From positions 81,838,713 through 81,902,712 of the forward strand of contig CM044310.1 in NCBI GenBank assembly GCA_024291935.2: a stretch of DNA of 64,000 nt, written 5' to 3'. Every line of letters starts with the position of its first letter. The first letter of the stretch is position 1. Below, one piece after another: positions 55,394 through 64,000 of the stretch. The notes beneath the pieces are model-generated. The model saw nothing but the letters and a program-made list of their open reading frames with translations, had not been told where the DNA came from and ran no database searches. The DNA comes from Okapia johnstoni (lineage: Eukaryota > Chordata > Mammalia > Artiodactyla > Giraffidae). Both the position numbers and the translations under genes were made by a program.

Positions 55394-55551
55394 CTCCTCT
55401 CTTGAGGTAGCGGTTCTGACCAGGATTGAGAGGTTGAGGGTAGTTCAGGATGTGTGCATCTGCTGAAGTCTGGGTATTTTAGGGGGAAAGAGTTCATTTC
55501 TGTGGACTCTCATGAACCTAAGAATAGTTAAATGTTTGAGATGTCCTATAT

Positions 55552-55770
55552 GGGCTTCCCTGGTAGCTCAGACAGTAAAGCGTCTGCCTACAATGCGGGA
55601 GACCCAGGCTCAATCCCTGGGTCAGGAAGATCCCCTGGAGAAGGCAATGGCAACCCACTCCAGTATTCTTGCCTGGAAAATCCCATGGACCGAGGAGCCT
55701 GGTAGGTTATAGTCCATGGGATCGCAAAGAGTCAGACATGACTGAGCAACTTCACTTTCACTTTTCACTT
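55552..55770 (+). repeat. Bov-tA SINE
   Basis: Head GGGCTTCCCTGGTAGCTCAG and full Bov-A body ending in the CTTTCACTTTTCACTTTC tail. Confidence 0.94.
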
Positions 55771-56157
55771 TCAGAGAAGGAAAAGTTGGCAAGAAAGGTA
55801 GCATAAGAGAATGAAGGAGATGATGAACAGGGGGTCTTATTATCACCAAGTATAGAAAAGGTGATGGTGGGACCTGGTCAAAAGTTCTACATAAGAGAAT
55901 CGAATGGGTCACATAATATTTTGGATGAATATTTTTGATTCTTACATAATAAGCAGTAAAGACGATTTAAGTTTCAATTGTCTCTAGTCACCAAAGAGTA
56001 CTCTGTGATAACCGTCCAAGTACTGCTTCCTAACTGGATTCAGTTTAGTTACTGACAAATGTGAACCTTCAAAGTGAACCAGCATACAAAGAAAAAATAT
56101 TACATTTTAAAAGCAGGATCTATTTTAAGCAATTGTTCTACATTGAGCTAGACTTAC
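55771..56157. other. Unique sequence, probable intron of the NCOA5-like gene
   Basis: Immediately 3' (minus strand) of a GTAAGT donor at 56157-56152. No repeat recognised. Confidence 0.4.
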
Positions 56158-56357
56158 TTTTGACAGACTCATGAAGCATAATGATGATACAAGGGAAAAG
56201 TTTAACATTAGACCGTTTGACAAGAATACAAAATGGGGATCCATCATCTTTAACTTCCTGGAGTGTCCAAGTGAGGCCTGACTCAAAGGCAAGGTGAATC
56301 ATTTCCACTATGAGGCCATGATCCTGCAACCGATGACCCATGACTATTGCATATTCC
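56158..56357 (-). pseudogene. NCOA5-like exon: anticodon-binding-like domain, intact
   Basis: 200 bp encoding 66 codons plus one base at each side, fully open, starting EYAIVMGHRLQDHGLIVEMI and containing DGSPFCIL. Against human NCOA5 as I remember it (DYAESVGRKVRDLGMVVDLI; GGSPFAIV) it aligns over 66 residues without a gap, with about 18 identities counted by hand and many conservative changes, so it is a relative and not a recent copy. The acceptor is a T-run ending TTTTTTTTAAG at 56358 and the donor is AAAA/GTAAGT at 56157. The first base completes a codon begun in the upstream block at 61183 (AG+G = Arg, against Lys in NCOA5). It is typed as a pseudogene only because the flanking exons are damaged; this exon itself shows no lesion. 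Confidence 0.75.
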
Positions 56358-56835
56358 CTTAAAAAAAATACATACACACACAGACATACACACCCACAAA
56401 TGCAAGAAAAATGTGAGTTACTTTCAATCAAACAACTGAAAAAAATCTATGTCACAAAGCAATTGTTCCCTAGATACTTTGATGCACCACAGATTTAACT
56501 AAGTGAGGGGATAGATACTATATTTTTATTGTATTTAGGTAAGTGAAGTGGAAGATGCTGTATTTTTCTAAAAATCATCCATGCCGTACAACTTGTTTTC
56601 ATTCTCAGGCACATTGAAAACATTCTAGGGTGTGTTATTCGTCTGATAGAATCAGTTAAGAGGACTGGAGGCAACCCCAACCAAAAGAAAACTCTTTTTT
56701 TTTAAAATGTAGTGCCCTCATTTGGTTGGTTATGTACATAATTTTATAAAGGAAGCAGAATATGTTAAAGCCTTATTTTTGTGGGGTAAGCACCATGAAT
56801 GTGGGAGGCATTTTTCAAAACGGAATCATTCACGT
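56358..56835. other. Unique sequence, probable intron
   Basis: A short CA/TACA-rich stretch at 56370-56400 lies next to the exon's polypyrimidine tract. No other feature. Confidence 0.4.
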
Positions 56836-56842
56836 GTTATTT

Positions 56843-57087
56843 GATGTTGTTCAGTCGCTCAGCAGTGTTCGACTCTTTGTGACCCCATGGACTACAGCAC
56901 AACAGGCTTCCCTGACCTTCACTATCTCCCCGAGTTTGCTCAAACTCATGTTCATTGAGTCAGTGATACCATCCAATCATCTCACCCTCTGTCGCCCCCT
57001 TCTCCTCCTGCCTTCAATCTTTCCCAGCATCAGGGTGTTTTCCAATGAGTTGGCTCTTCCCATCAGGTGGCCACAGTATTCATCAAA
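56843..57087 (-). mobile_element. 5'-truncated BovB 3' end, antisense
   Basis: GTTGTTCAGTCGCTCAGCAG..CAGGTGGCCACAGTATTC. Short TSD GTTATTT at 56836-56842 and 57088-57094. Confidence 0.92.
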
Positions 57088-57094
57088 GTTATTT

Positions 57095-57361
57095 AAATTG
57101 AAATTTAAAGACCATGAGAGAAAATTTTAAACTGTTTTGAAGAAAAAAAAAACTGTTTTGAAGAACAGATACGACTATTATCTTCAGAAAAATGAGAGAA
57201 TTCTCATTCACAATTAGTTCCTGGGAAAGACCAGTACTTGTTGAGGTTATTACCACTTGGACAATTCCTTGCTAAAGAATAAATGGATGATACTGCAGTT
57301 AACCATCTCATCCAACATCAACTATCATCCCAGAACTAGCCTTGGATCAAAACCCAGTCAC
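57095..57361. other. Unique sequence with a small direct duplication
   Basis: AAACTGTTTTGAAGAA occurs twice at about 57129-57167. No gene. Confidence 0.45.
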
Positions 57362-57363
57362 TG

Positions 57364-57689
57364 GGGCTTCCCTAGTGGTCTAGTGGTTAAGAGTTCATCT
57401 GCCAATACAGGAGACACAGGTTCGATCGCTGGTCGGGGAAGATCCCACCTACCGTGCATGGAGCAGCTAAGCCAATGTGCCACAACTACTGAGCCCATGA
57501 GCCACAACTACAGAAGCCCGCATGCCCCAGAGCCAATGCTGCACAAGAGAAGCCACCACAATGAGAAGCCTACCCACCACACCAAAGAACAGCCTGGCTC
57601 CACACGGTGCAACTGGAGAAAAGCCCGTGCAGCAGTGAAGACCCAGCACAGCCCAAAATCAATCAATCTTAAAAAAAAAAAAAAAAAAA
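57364..57689 (+). repeat. CHR SINE, full length
   Basis: Head GGGCTTCCCTAGTGGTCTAG, B-box GGTTCGATCGC, full body and a ~20-base oligo(A) tail. Confidence 0.94.
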
Positions 57690-57719
57690 GACCCAGGGTC
57701 ATCTCATCACCCATTTCCT

Positions 57720-58345
57720 TAGCCTTGGTCCTCAAGTCCTGAAGAATCTGTCCTGGACCTCTCCCTTGGGTTTCTTCCATTCCTGCCCAACACTTTCTGA
57801 GAAGCTGCAATGGCCTCCTACCACATCTTCTAGCCCTGATTTTGTTTCTCACTCCAATCCATCCTACATGTCAATCTGAGTATTACTTTCAAAAATGCCA
57901 CAGTAACTGTTCAGCATCCTAAACTTCTCACACTTGCTTCCCAAGTCCTGGCAAGAGGGGGCTCCATCCTATCACAAGAGGTCTTGTAACCCACTGAGCT
58001 TCAGTTGTCTTGTTTCTCTTCCCAAATTTAATGTCTTGTGATCTCAGGACAATCAACTCCTCTCACACTTTTTCCAGCTGTGCCTTCCTCGCCATTCTGT
58101 TTGCTAGACTCTTAGCAGTCCTCACCTCAAAGGCCCAGCTCAAATGATATTATTCCCTGAAATCTTGATTCAACTTGTTGGCCCCATAAAGGTAATACTC
58201 TTCTTGTATGTATATTCTGCTTAGAGTACAGTCTATATTCTGCTTGTTATTTATACAGGTATTATCTTAGACTACATGTGGTGCAAATAGGGATTGTTAT
58301 TTAACTATCTTTAGGTTTCTCTCTGTGCCCAGCACAGAGCTTTAC
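57720..58345 (+). mobile_element. L2 LINE 3' region, long copy
   Basis: Sense L2 text throughout (CTGTGCCTTCCTCGCCATTC; AAGGCCCAGCTCAAATG; CTCTCTGTGCCCAGCACAG), the longest L2 in the window. Confidence 0.7.
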
Positions 58346-58445
58346 ACAGAAGAGCACATAAAATGTGCATTTTGTAAATAAAAAATTAACATGATGGCAG
58401 GAAAAATGCTTTTCTGGCAATTTAGGAGAGTATGGATGATTTCAG

Positions 58446-58659
58446 GATTCCCTGGTGGCTCAGACAGTAAAGAGTCTGCCCACAATGTTGGAGGCCTGAA
58501 TTCGATCCCTGGGTCCGGAAGATCCCCTGGAGAAGGAAATGGCAACCCACTCCAGTATTCTTGCCTGGAAAATCCCATGGACGGAGGAGCCTGGCAGGCT
58601 TCAGTACATAGGATCGCAAAGAGACAGACCTCACTGAGTGACTACACTTTCTTTTTTTC
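58446..58659 (+). repeat. Bov-tA SINE with TSD
   Basis: Head GATTCCCTGGTGGCTCAGAC and Bov-A body. Exact 14-bp TSD ATGGATGATTTCAG at 58432-58445 and 58660-58673. Confidence 0.96.
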
Positions 58660-58673
58660 ATGGATGATTTCAG

Positions 58674-59718
58674 AAAATAAATTCAAAAGGAAAACAAGAA
58701 AAACATGACATGGTTCATATTTACAGAGTGAGAGCCCGTGAGTCAAAGTTATCACCCACAAAAAGCTATCACAAAAATAATTCACATTTAGATGACACGA
58801 TTTGAAAATTAATTACTGCTTTGGAATATAAAGGAATGAATGAGCTAACGAATTGATCACTACATATCTTCCTAACACGGAAGAGACGAGCAGGCCTGCT
58901 GAACGGCCTAGTTCACAACTTCCCTGGGAGAGGAAGACCCCACACAGCAAGAGCTCCTCAACTGCATCTACCAGGGTCTGATTCCATGGCTAAGCGCCAG
59001 GCCTGCAGAACACCAGGCAGAGGGGTGACCTCCACTCCAGATGGAGTGGGGAGAAGAGCACCCCCAGGACCCCTCCTCCCCACAGAACTCTGCCCTCTAG
59101 TTAATACTGGAGATGGGAAGGTGACAAGAATACCAGGGTGGGGAACGTCACACAGCAGCTGGAGTTACTCGCGATTCTAAAAGACGCGCAAGATGCTTCC
59201 AGAAGGGTATGATTCTTGCTACAAGTTTTGAGAAAGCTAAATGCAGTCCAAGATTAATGCAGTTTCCCTGGCTGATGCAGAGTATGGTAGTAAAGTTGAC
59301 AAATGCTGAGGGAAAACAAAGCTACGAGGCATGCTGAGTCTTTACTGCCTCTGGGTTCAAAATCAGTTTAAATTAGTACATGATCAAATTAATCCAGGGC
59401 ATGCCTGGTCGTCTTTCAATTATTAAAGGGAAATTCCATAATTTTTCTAATGTAAAGGGAACTGGCCTCCCCCGCCCTCCGCACACTATGACTGACCTCA
59501 TTTCTTCCACCGTGCTGTCTCCCAAGGTCCAACCCGAATAACCCTCCAAACGAAACGGAGCTACAATTTTGCTTTCACGAACTCAGAGAAAAGATGCTAC
59601 CGACAAATAGATATCTGTAGAGGAGATATCACAGAATAAAAATTCTGAGGCAAGTCTAAATTGGATGTTTTCTCCTTTTTTTTTTATTCTTTCATTCTTC
59701 TAGCACCAGGGCTGCATT
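58674..59718. other. Unique sequence, probable intron
   Basis: No repeat or coding pattern recognised. T-run at 59677-59687. Confidence 0.4.
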
Positions 59719-59719
59719 T

Positions 59720-59968
59720 TTGTTTGTTTGTTTAATATTTATTTACTTACTTGGCTGCATCACGTCTTAGCTGCAACACATGGGATCCCTGTCATATCAG
59801 GTGGATGCTCTAGGTGTGGTCCCTGGGCTCCTGAGCACCTGGGCTCAGGAAGTTGCAGCATGCTGGCTCAGTTGCTCCTCGGCACAGGGGATCCAAGTTT
59901 CCCAACCAAACCCACATCCCCTGCATTACAAGGCAGATTCTCAACGACTAGACCACCAGGGAAATCCC
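59720..59968 (-). repeat. CHR SINE, antisense
   Basis: Begins with (GTTT)n, then antisense CHR to GACTAGACCACCAGGGAAAT. Confidence 0.9.
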
Positions 59969-60445
59969 ATAAATTGCATATTTTCATATTTACAAAAGTA
60001 AGAAAACCAACGCTGCCTTAATTGATGGTTTATGTTTTGTGTACACCTGGGCTCCTGTTCAGGAATTATCAGTTCTCATCATGCCTGGATCTTCCCTCTC
60101 AGTACCTACCTAACCTGGAGTAACTGTATGCACCTCCAGCCAACCAGTGGTCTACGAGCCAGACTCTCTGCCAAGCACCATGAAACCCAACATAATCCAG
60201 AGACATAGTTATCATCGCATATTAAGTCTCCATCTGCCCTCAAGTGCCAGCCAATGGTGTGCAGGATCAGGGCCCTGCAGGAGCCCAGAGTACAAGCTGG
60301 TCACTGACCAGGCTGCAGCTGTGCTTAAGCAGCCCTTGTGAGTCAGGCAGGCGGAGAAGAGGGAACAGCATCCCATGTTGAAACCAAAACAGCACAAAGG
60401 CTAAGAGGAATTCAACATGCAGTTAAGAAATGAGAGGACCTGAAC
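59969..60445. other. Unique sequence, no gene seen
   Basis: No repeat or coding pattern recognised. Confidence 0.4.
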
Positions 60446-60446
60446 C

Positions 60447-60745
60447 TCCCTGGTGGTACAGTGGATAAGAATCCACCTGCCAATGTAGGGGACACGGGTT
60501 CGAACCCCGGTCTGGGAAGATTCCACAGGTGGCAGAGCAACTAATCCTGCACACTATAACTATTGAGCCAGCGTACCTAGAGCCTGTACTCCACAACAAG
60601 AGGGGCCACGGCCATGAGAAGCCTGTGCACCTCAATGAAGGGTAGTCCCCGCTCACTGCGACTAGAGAAAGCCCGCACACAGCAAGGAAGACCCAGTGCA
60701 GCCAAAAATAAACAAGTAATTTTTTAAAAGAAAAAAAAACAAGAG
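60447..60745 (+). repeat. CHR SINE, full length
   Basis: Head ACCTCCCTGGTGGTACAGTG, B-box GGTTCGAACCC, full CHR body and A-rich tail. Confidence 0.94.
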
Positions 60746-60779
60746 AACCCTTCTCTAAAGATCAGTGAAAACAATTTTT

Positions 60780-61060
60780 TAGCACACTACACTAGACAGT
60801 CGGTGCCCGGGGCAGGGGTTTGTCTGTTATGTTCATCCAAGTATCCTCAGAGCTTAGATCTGTGCCTGGCATATGGGCCCCAACCTTAAAAATAGCTTTG
60901 GTCTTTTTTCTGATTATAAAATTAATAGATGCTCACTGTAGAAAACTCAGGCAATACAGAAAAGCTGAATAAGACCGTCATCTTCAGAAATCTCCCCATC
61001 TACTGAATGCTTCTACCACCATCAGTAAACCCAACAGCATAATTCCCATAATTCCTAACT
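60780..61060 (+). mobile_element. L2 tail followed by old LINE-like text
   Basis: 60790-60885 is L2-like (GTTTGTCTGTTATGTTCATC..CTGTGCCTGGCATATG). 60898-61010 (TCTGATTATAAAATTAATAG..AACTCAGGCAATACAG) resembles an old L1-derived UTR. Confidence 0.5.
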
Positions 61061-61182
61061 CAAGGTTCTAGAAAAGCATTCCGAGAATTTCAACCTTCAG
61101 CGACTTATGTATGTAAAGCTGAAGACTTCTTGATTTGGTTTTACACAACCTCATTTGACACTCTAAAAAGAAATAAATCTAC

Positions 61183-61311
61183 CTCTGCTCTTTCTCGACA
61201 GAAACAATAATTAGCAATCTGAAGACCTCTCTCGGTCATGTTCTTTCTGAATCACTTGATAATAGAGGTGGAAAAACCACCCTTTCTGAGCATTCCTGCC
61301 ACTGGCATCAT
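61183..61311 (-). pseudogene. NCOA5-like exon: charged helix and start of the conserved domain, frameshifted
   Basis: The minus frame gives HLYYQVIQKEHDRERSSDC, which aligns with RQYFEEIQRRFDAERPVDC of NCOA5 as I recall it (Y, IQ, D, ER and DC identical). The next codon is TAA. One missing base at that point explains it: in the adjacent frame the text continues IIVSVEKEQ, against VIVVNKQT. The block then ends AG/GTAGAT at 61183, in the exact phase that the exon at 56357 needs. The 5' boundary (TATATTCCAG at 61312) is a guess. Minus-strand sequence upstream stays open to 61527 in another frame, but I cannot relate it to NCOA5. The alignment is short, but order, strand and phase support it. Confidence 0.6.
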
Positions 61312-61638
61312 CTGGAATATATTGATATATTCATGCTTTTTGCAAGGCCAAAGCAATGCACAGGTGACCATAAACTCTCCAAAAGAAAGGTCTTCAGAGT
61401 TTCTTACCAAAGTGTGAAAGACAGCATCTCTACCACGAGTAGACGAGGGAAACAGAAGATGATTCTCGACACGACTCGTACCTAATAGCGCATGGCCAGC
61501 TTCATTCCCTTTGGAATAATCAGCCACCTTGTGTCATTATTCTTCAAGGCTGTTGGATGCATGAAAATATAATACTTTGTGCAAACACAGTCTCCCTCTA
61601 TAAGTGTCCCCAAAAGCCAAAAAGTAAATACCAGATCA
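61312..61638. other. Sequence 5' of the NCOA5-like exon, open on the minus strand
   Basis: A 91-codon minus frame (61527-61252) overlaps the exon in another frame. It could be older coding sequence upstream of a frameshift, or chance. Confidence 0.35.
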
Positions 61639-61649
61639 CCAAGCAAAAT

Positions 61650-61869
61650 ATTTGTAGCTGTTTAGCCCTAAGTCGTTTCTGACTCTTTTGTGACCCCATG
61701 GACTGTAGCCCACCAGGCTCCTCTCTCCATGGGATTCTCCAGCAAGAATACTGGAGCGGGTTGCTATTTTCTTCTCCAAGGGATACTCCCAAACCAGGGG
61801 CCAAACTCGCGGCTCCTGAGTCTCCTGCATTGGCAGGCGGCTTCTTTACCACTGAGCCACCTGGGAAGT
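61650..61869 (-). repeat. Bov-tA SINE, antisense
   Basis: Antisense Bov-A and tRNA head (TTGGCAGGCGGCTTC..CACCTGGGAAGT). Similar flanks CCAAGCAAAA and CCAAGCAGAA are the probable TSD. Confidence 0.92.
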
Positions 61870-61879
61870 CCAAGCAGAA

Positions 61880-62999
61880 CAGGCACCTAAATAAAGACTG
61901 TGTCAACTCAGAGGTAAAACAGCACTCAATAATCTGTTCTCATTTTAGAATTCTATTAATATTAGTTTCTAGGATTTTCTGCCCTTTTCATTTCTTCTCA
62001 TCTGTTACAACAAAAAGTACTAAATGGAGCCATTGATCTTTGTCATGGATCTATGTGTCATATCTATTTCTGTCAGATAAAGGCAGACAGCACAATGCAT
62101 ACTTTAAGATGTTTATTCTAAAGGATAGGAGATCATTTTATCTGAAGTGTTCATCTCTTGAAGAAGGGGCGGCTATCTCTGAAGGCGTTCATTGGATATG
62201 GGTGCACAATGAATCCACAAGATCTGCTCACATTACTCCTGAACACTCTACAGCTCCTGTGAGCAAGCTGTGTTCCCTTGCTAAAGGCATGCAAGAGTGC
62301 ACAGATGCTGGATAATCCATCAGCCATCTAAAGTGGTCCCCTTTGCTGTGATTTAATAAGAAAGGGGGCATTCGATGCACGATGCCCCCTAAATCAGGCT
62401 TTTTTACTGCAGCTCCCCAGCATCCAGGTGCCGATGTTCCTGTCCACAAGGAATGTCCTGCCAGGGAGAGAACCACCTGGGCAGGCAGCAATTAGCTCTT
62501 TTCTCACCAGAGGCCTCGGGCTGCATGGCAGAGCGGCACAGAACCCCTCAGTCAGACCGTGACTACTCAGCAAGCTGCCAACCAGCGTCAATCCCTTTGC
62601 TCTTCCCCCGGACGATTTTCATTCAGGTTCTTGTCCACATCCAACCTCCTGACAGAGCAGAGTTCTGGCTCCAGAACTTCAGATGCAAAGCTTAGCCCGA
62701 GTCCGTGCCTCCCCTACTGCCCCGAGAATCCTGAGCTACACTAGCACTCTTCCCTCCCCGCAGCAGGCTCCGTCTTTGTCTGCGGTCTCTGACAATAGCT
62801 GCCTCTGATTCCACAGGCCATTCCTTAGGCAGTCTGCTCTCTCCAGCCTTTGCTACACTGTGCTCTTGCTGGCTTTCTCTCAAACGTCATACACTTACTT
62901 TCTTTTAATGAAGTGGCATGTAAACTGCCTCCCCCACTCCCCTAAGTAATTAGAGAGGATTTGGAGGTGCCCCAGAAGCGGGCTCATCCAGGAAAGGCA
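61880..62999. other. Unique sequence, no gene seen
   Basis: Several 60-90 codon frames overlap on both strands without recognisable motifs. Earlier exons of the NCOA5-like gene would be expected here or beyond the window; none was found. Confidence 0.4.
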
Positions 63000-63245
63000 G
63001 TGTATTGGTGAAATTGTAACTGCCTGGATTTGGATCTCAGCTCCTTCACTCACTAACCAGGAAAACCTGAACAAAATATTAATACTTAATATTGTTACGC
63101 CTCAGTTTTCTCACCTGTGAAATGGGGATATTTGGAGACCCTGCCCCTAAGTGTTGCTATGAGGATTACATGAGTTAATACAGGTAATTCCCATACAGTA
63201 GTGCCTGACACAGAGTAGGCCCTGGAAAGATGTAAGCCCTTATTA
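63000..63245 (+). repeat. MIR SINE, sense, nearly full length
   Basis: CTGGATTTGGATCTCAGCTCC..CACTAACCAGGAAAACC..CTCAGTTTTCTCACCTGTG..GAAATGGGGATA..GTGCCTGACACAGAGTAGG. Confidence 0.85.
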
Positions 63246-63685
63246 TCCACCTCTGCCTTTATGTTTCTGTCAGGCCCAAGGCTAAGAAAATCTCTCCTTC
63301 AGAAGAGCGTGTAACAGTGTAAGCATTCTAAGTCTCCTTTTCAGAAAATGTTACCTGAGAGAAGCTAACCTCCATTAATAGTCACTCCTGAATTCTATAC
63401 TTCCAAGTGCCTCTGCAGTTGAGGAAAGCATTTTTCAATTTTGAATTATTAATCTAATCTGACACAAATCTCATCTTTAATGCAGGGTGAGAGAAGTCCT
63501 GTCAAGGTTCATACATTCAAAAATCAATTCAAATACCGTTCAAGGAAATCTGCTTTTACCAAAACTACAGAGGTAGATCCAAGCCAAGAATCCTGAACTG
63601 CCATGTTGATTTACCCATTTCGTTTCTTAGAAGAACTCCACTGTTCAGTGTAGTAAGACAGGGTAAACTAAATAAGGTAAGCTTC
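63246..63685. other. Unique sequence, no gene seen
   Basis: No repeat or coding pattern recognised. Confidence 0.4.
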
Positions 63686-63689
63686 AGAA

Positions 63690-63935
63690 CTGGTTGACTT
63701 ACTTTGGGATACTACGCAGTAGTCAAAAACAGTGAGGATGAATAATCCTCCATGACATAGTATAAGTGAAGGAAGTTCCACAACAATATACTAGTGTGAG
63801 CCATTTAAGTTACAAGCAAGCAGAAAACAACTGGGAGAGTTCTGAAAAGGGATTTTCACTTTTTATTATCAGATACTTTTACATCTATTGACCCATTTCT
63901 TGGGTTAAAAAAAAAAAATTAAGTGACTTTTAGTT
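63690..63935 (+). mobile_element. Old LINE 3' fragment
   Basis: TTTGGGATACTACGCAGTAG..GGATGAATAATCCTCCATGAC resembles the 'one-complete-monomer' ORF2 end/3' text of degenerate L1 elements. Confidence 0.5.
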
Positions 63936-64000
63936 CTATGCCAGACTCTGGAGTATTGATCTGTCTCATAATAGAACAAGCTGGCATTTCTTGAGCACAT

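Overview
The window is nuclear DNA of a ruminant artiodactyl (cattle, sheep, goat or a close relative; I cannot tell which). The evidence is the repeat content: BovB (RTE-clade) LINEs, tRNA-Glu-type Bov-tA and Bov-A2 SINEs, CHR-type SINEs shared by whales, hippos and ruminants, ruminant L1 3' ends, and a short relic of a ruminant mariner. Older mammalian layers (MIR, L2, degenerate L1, MaLR-type LTRs, hAT-type DNA transposons) lie beneath them. Nothing prokaryotic or viral is present apart from decayed LTR relics. I see no intact protein-coding gene, tRNA/rRNA gene or CRISPR array.

Layout: 0-9 kb is unique sequence with scattered SINEs, an L2 copy, a chimeric tRNA-SINE/BovB element and a small CpG-rich patch near 7.0-7.3 kb. 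9.5-12.7 kb is a long, decayed plus-strand BovB. 12.7-20.5 kb is mostly unique with SINEs, MIR and ancient repeats. 20.5-22.7 kb is a mosaic of old plus-strand L1. 22.7-31 kb is mostly unique. 31-41.3 kb is rich in L1, includes a head-to-head L1 junction at 34.3 kb, and holds two MaLR-type LTRs, one carrying nested CHR and BovB insertions. 42.1-47.2 kb is a minus-strand BovB cluster that includes one full-length copy with target-site duplications (TSDs). 47.5-64 kb is a mixture of CHR and Bov-tA insertions and unique DNA.

The most interesting content is on the minus strand between 61.3 and 51.6 kb. Three separated blocks, in transcription order 61311-61183, 56357-56158 and 51855-51588, look like successive exons of a gene related to NCOA5 (nuclear receptor coactivator 5). 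They cover the end of its N-terminal charged region, its anticodon-binding-like domain, and the segment holding its LxxLL nuclear-receptor box. The middle exon is fully open and has a good acceptor and a GTAAGT donor. The first has an apparent one-base deletion, the third has GG where the acceptor AG should be plus a frameshift, and a Bov-tA SINE sits about 20 bp upstream of the third exon. Sequence divergence from NCOA5 as I remember it is paralogue-like, and introns are present. I therefore read the locus as a decayed, unprocessed NCOA5 paralogue rather than a retrocopy.

The remaining reading frames are pieces of BovB or L1 proteins, translations of SINEs, or chance frames.
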